From NCBI GenBank assembly GCA_023265735.1, contig JAHFSN010000193.1, forward strand, positions 1 through 5,063: a stretch of DNA of 5,063 bases. The letters run 5' to 3'. The notes beneath the pieces were generated by a model, which made no database searches, was not told where the DNA came from, and saw only the letters and a program-made list of their open reading frames with translations. This DNA is from Spirochaetaceae bacterium (lineage in GTDB: Bacteria > Spirochaetota > Spirochaetia > JABEVK01). Each line of letters starts with the position of its first letter. The stretch's first letter is position 1. This document shows positions 4,967 through 5,063 of the stretch, piece after piece. The translations under genes and the position numbers were made by a program.

Positions 4967-5063
4967 TTCAACTCCTCCACTTGTGTCTTCTTACACTAGC
5001 TGTTTCGGCTTCAAAATCTCCGCGAACCTGCCGCCTTCTCTACAGCGCCACCAGCACCCCAAA

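Noticed and set aside
4637..4999. 120-aa plus-strand frame opposite the DUF2188 gene
   Set aside because: The minus strand here carries a full DUF2188 domain with a good Shine-Dalgarno; the plus frame is its antisense.

Overview
The window is GC-rich bacterial chromosome-like DNA (high G+C at third codon positions in most genes) with six recognisable protein genes, one candidate small gene and one striking non-coding repeat array. The genus cannot be named from the sequence. A bacterial-type GpmA, an ExsA-like AraC regulator, a plant/RDH-like SDR and a DUF2188 protein would fit an environmental bacterium such as an Acidobacteriota or Myxococcota-like lineage, but that is a guess.

Left part (1-1642): the 3' portion of a serine beta-lactamase-fold hydrolase/esterase (plus strand, entering from outside the window already at its catalytic SxxK motif) converges on gpmA, a cofactor-dependent phosphoglycerate mutase on the minus strand. 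Their stop codons overlap by 4 bp, so no intergenic terminator exists between them.

Middle (1643-3666): gpmA is divergent from an AraC/ExsA-like transcription regulator whose best-supported start is an unusual ATT codon behind a perfect AGGAGG. It is followed after 68 bp by a short-chain dehydrogenase/reductase gene. A perfect 8-bp inverted repeat sits in that 68-bp gap and is a plausible operator. The regulator and the SDR probably form a functional pair. The SDR gene ends at a strong hairpin whose U-tract faces the minus strand, which terminates the next gene.

Right part (3667-5063): a minus-strand gene for an uncharacterised, largely helical 156-aa protein has a strong Shine-Dalgarno and a relatively AT-rich leader. 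Upstream of it lies the most unusual element: 13 units in exact 21-bp register (4304-4578), each with a quasi-palindromic core ACTC-nn-GAGT. The cores are conserved while the spacers have diverged. The period is two DNA helical turns, so all dyads face the same side. Further right are a possible 38-aa minus-strand ORF with strongly coding-like third positions and a DUF2188 gene of atypically low GC3, also on the minus strand.

The main candidate for something undescribed is the phased 21-bp array. Everything else belongs to known families or is a small hypothetical.
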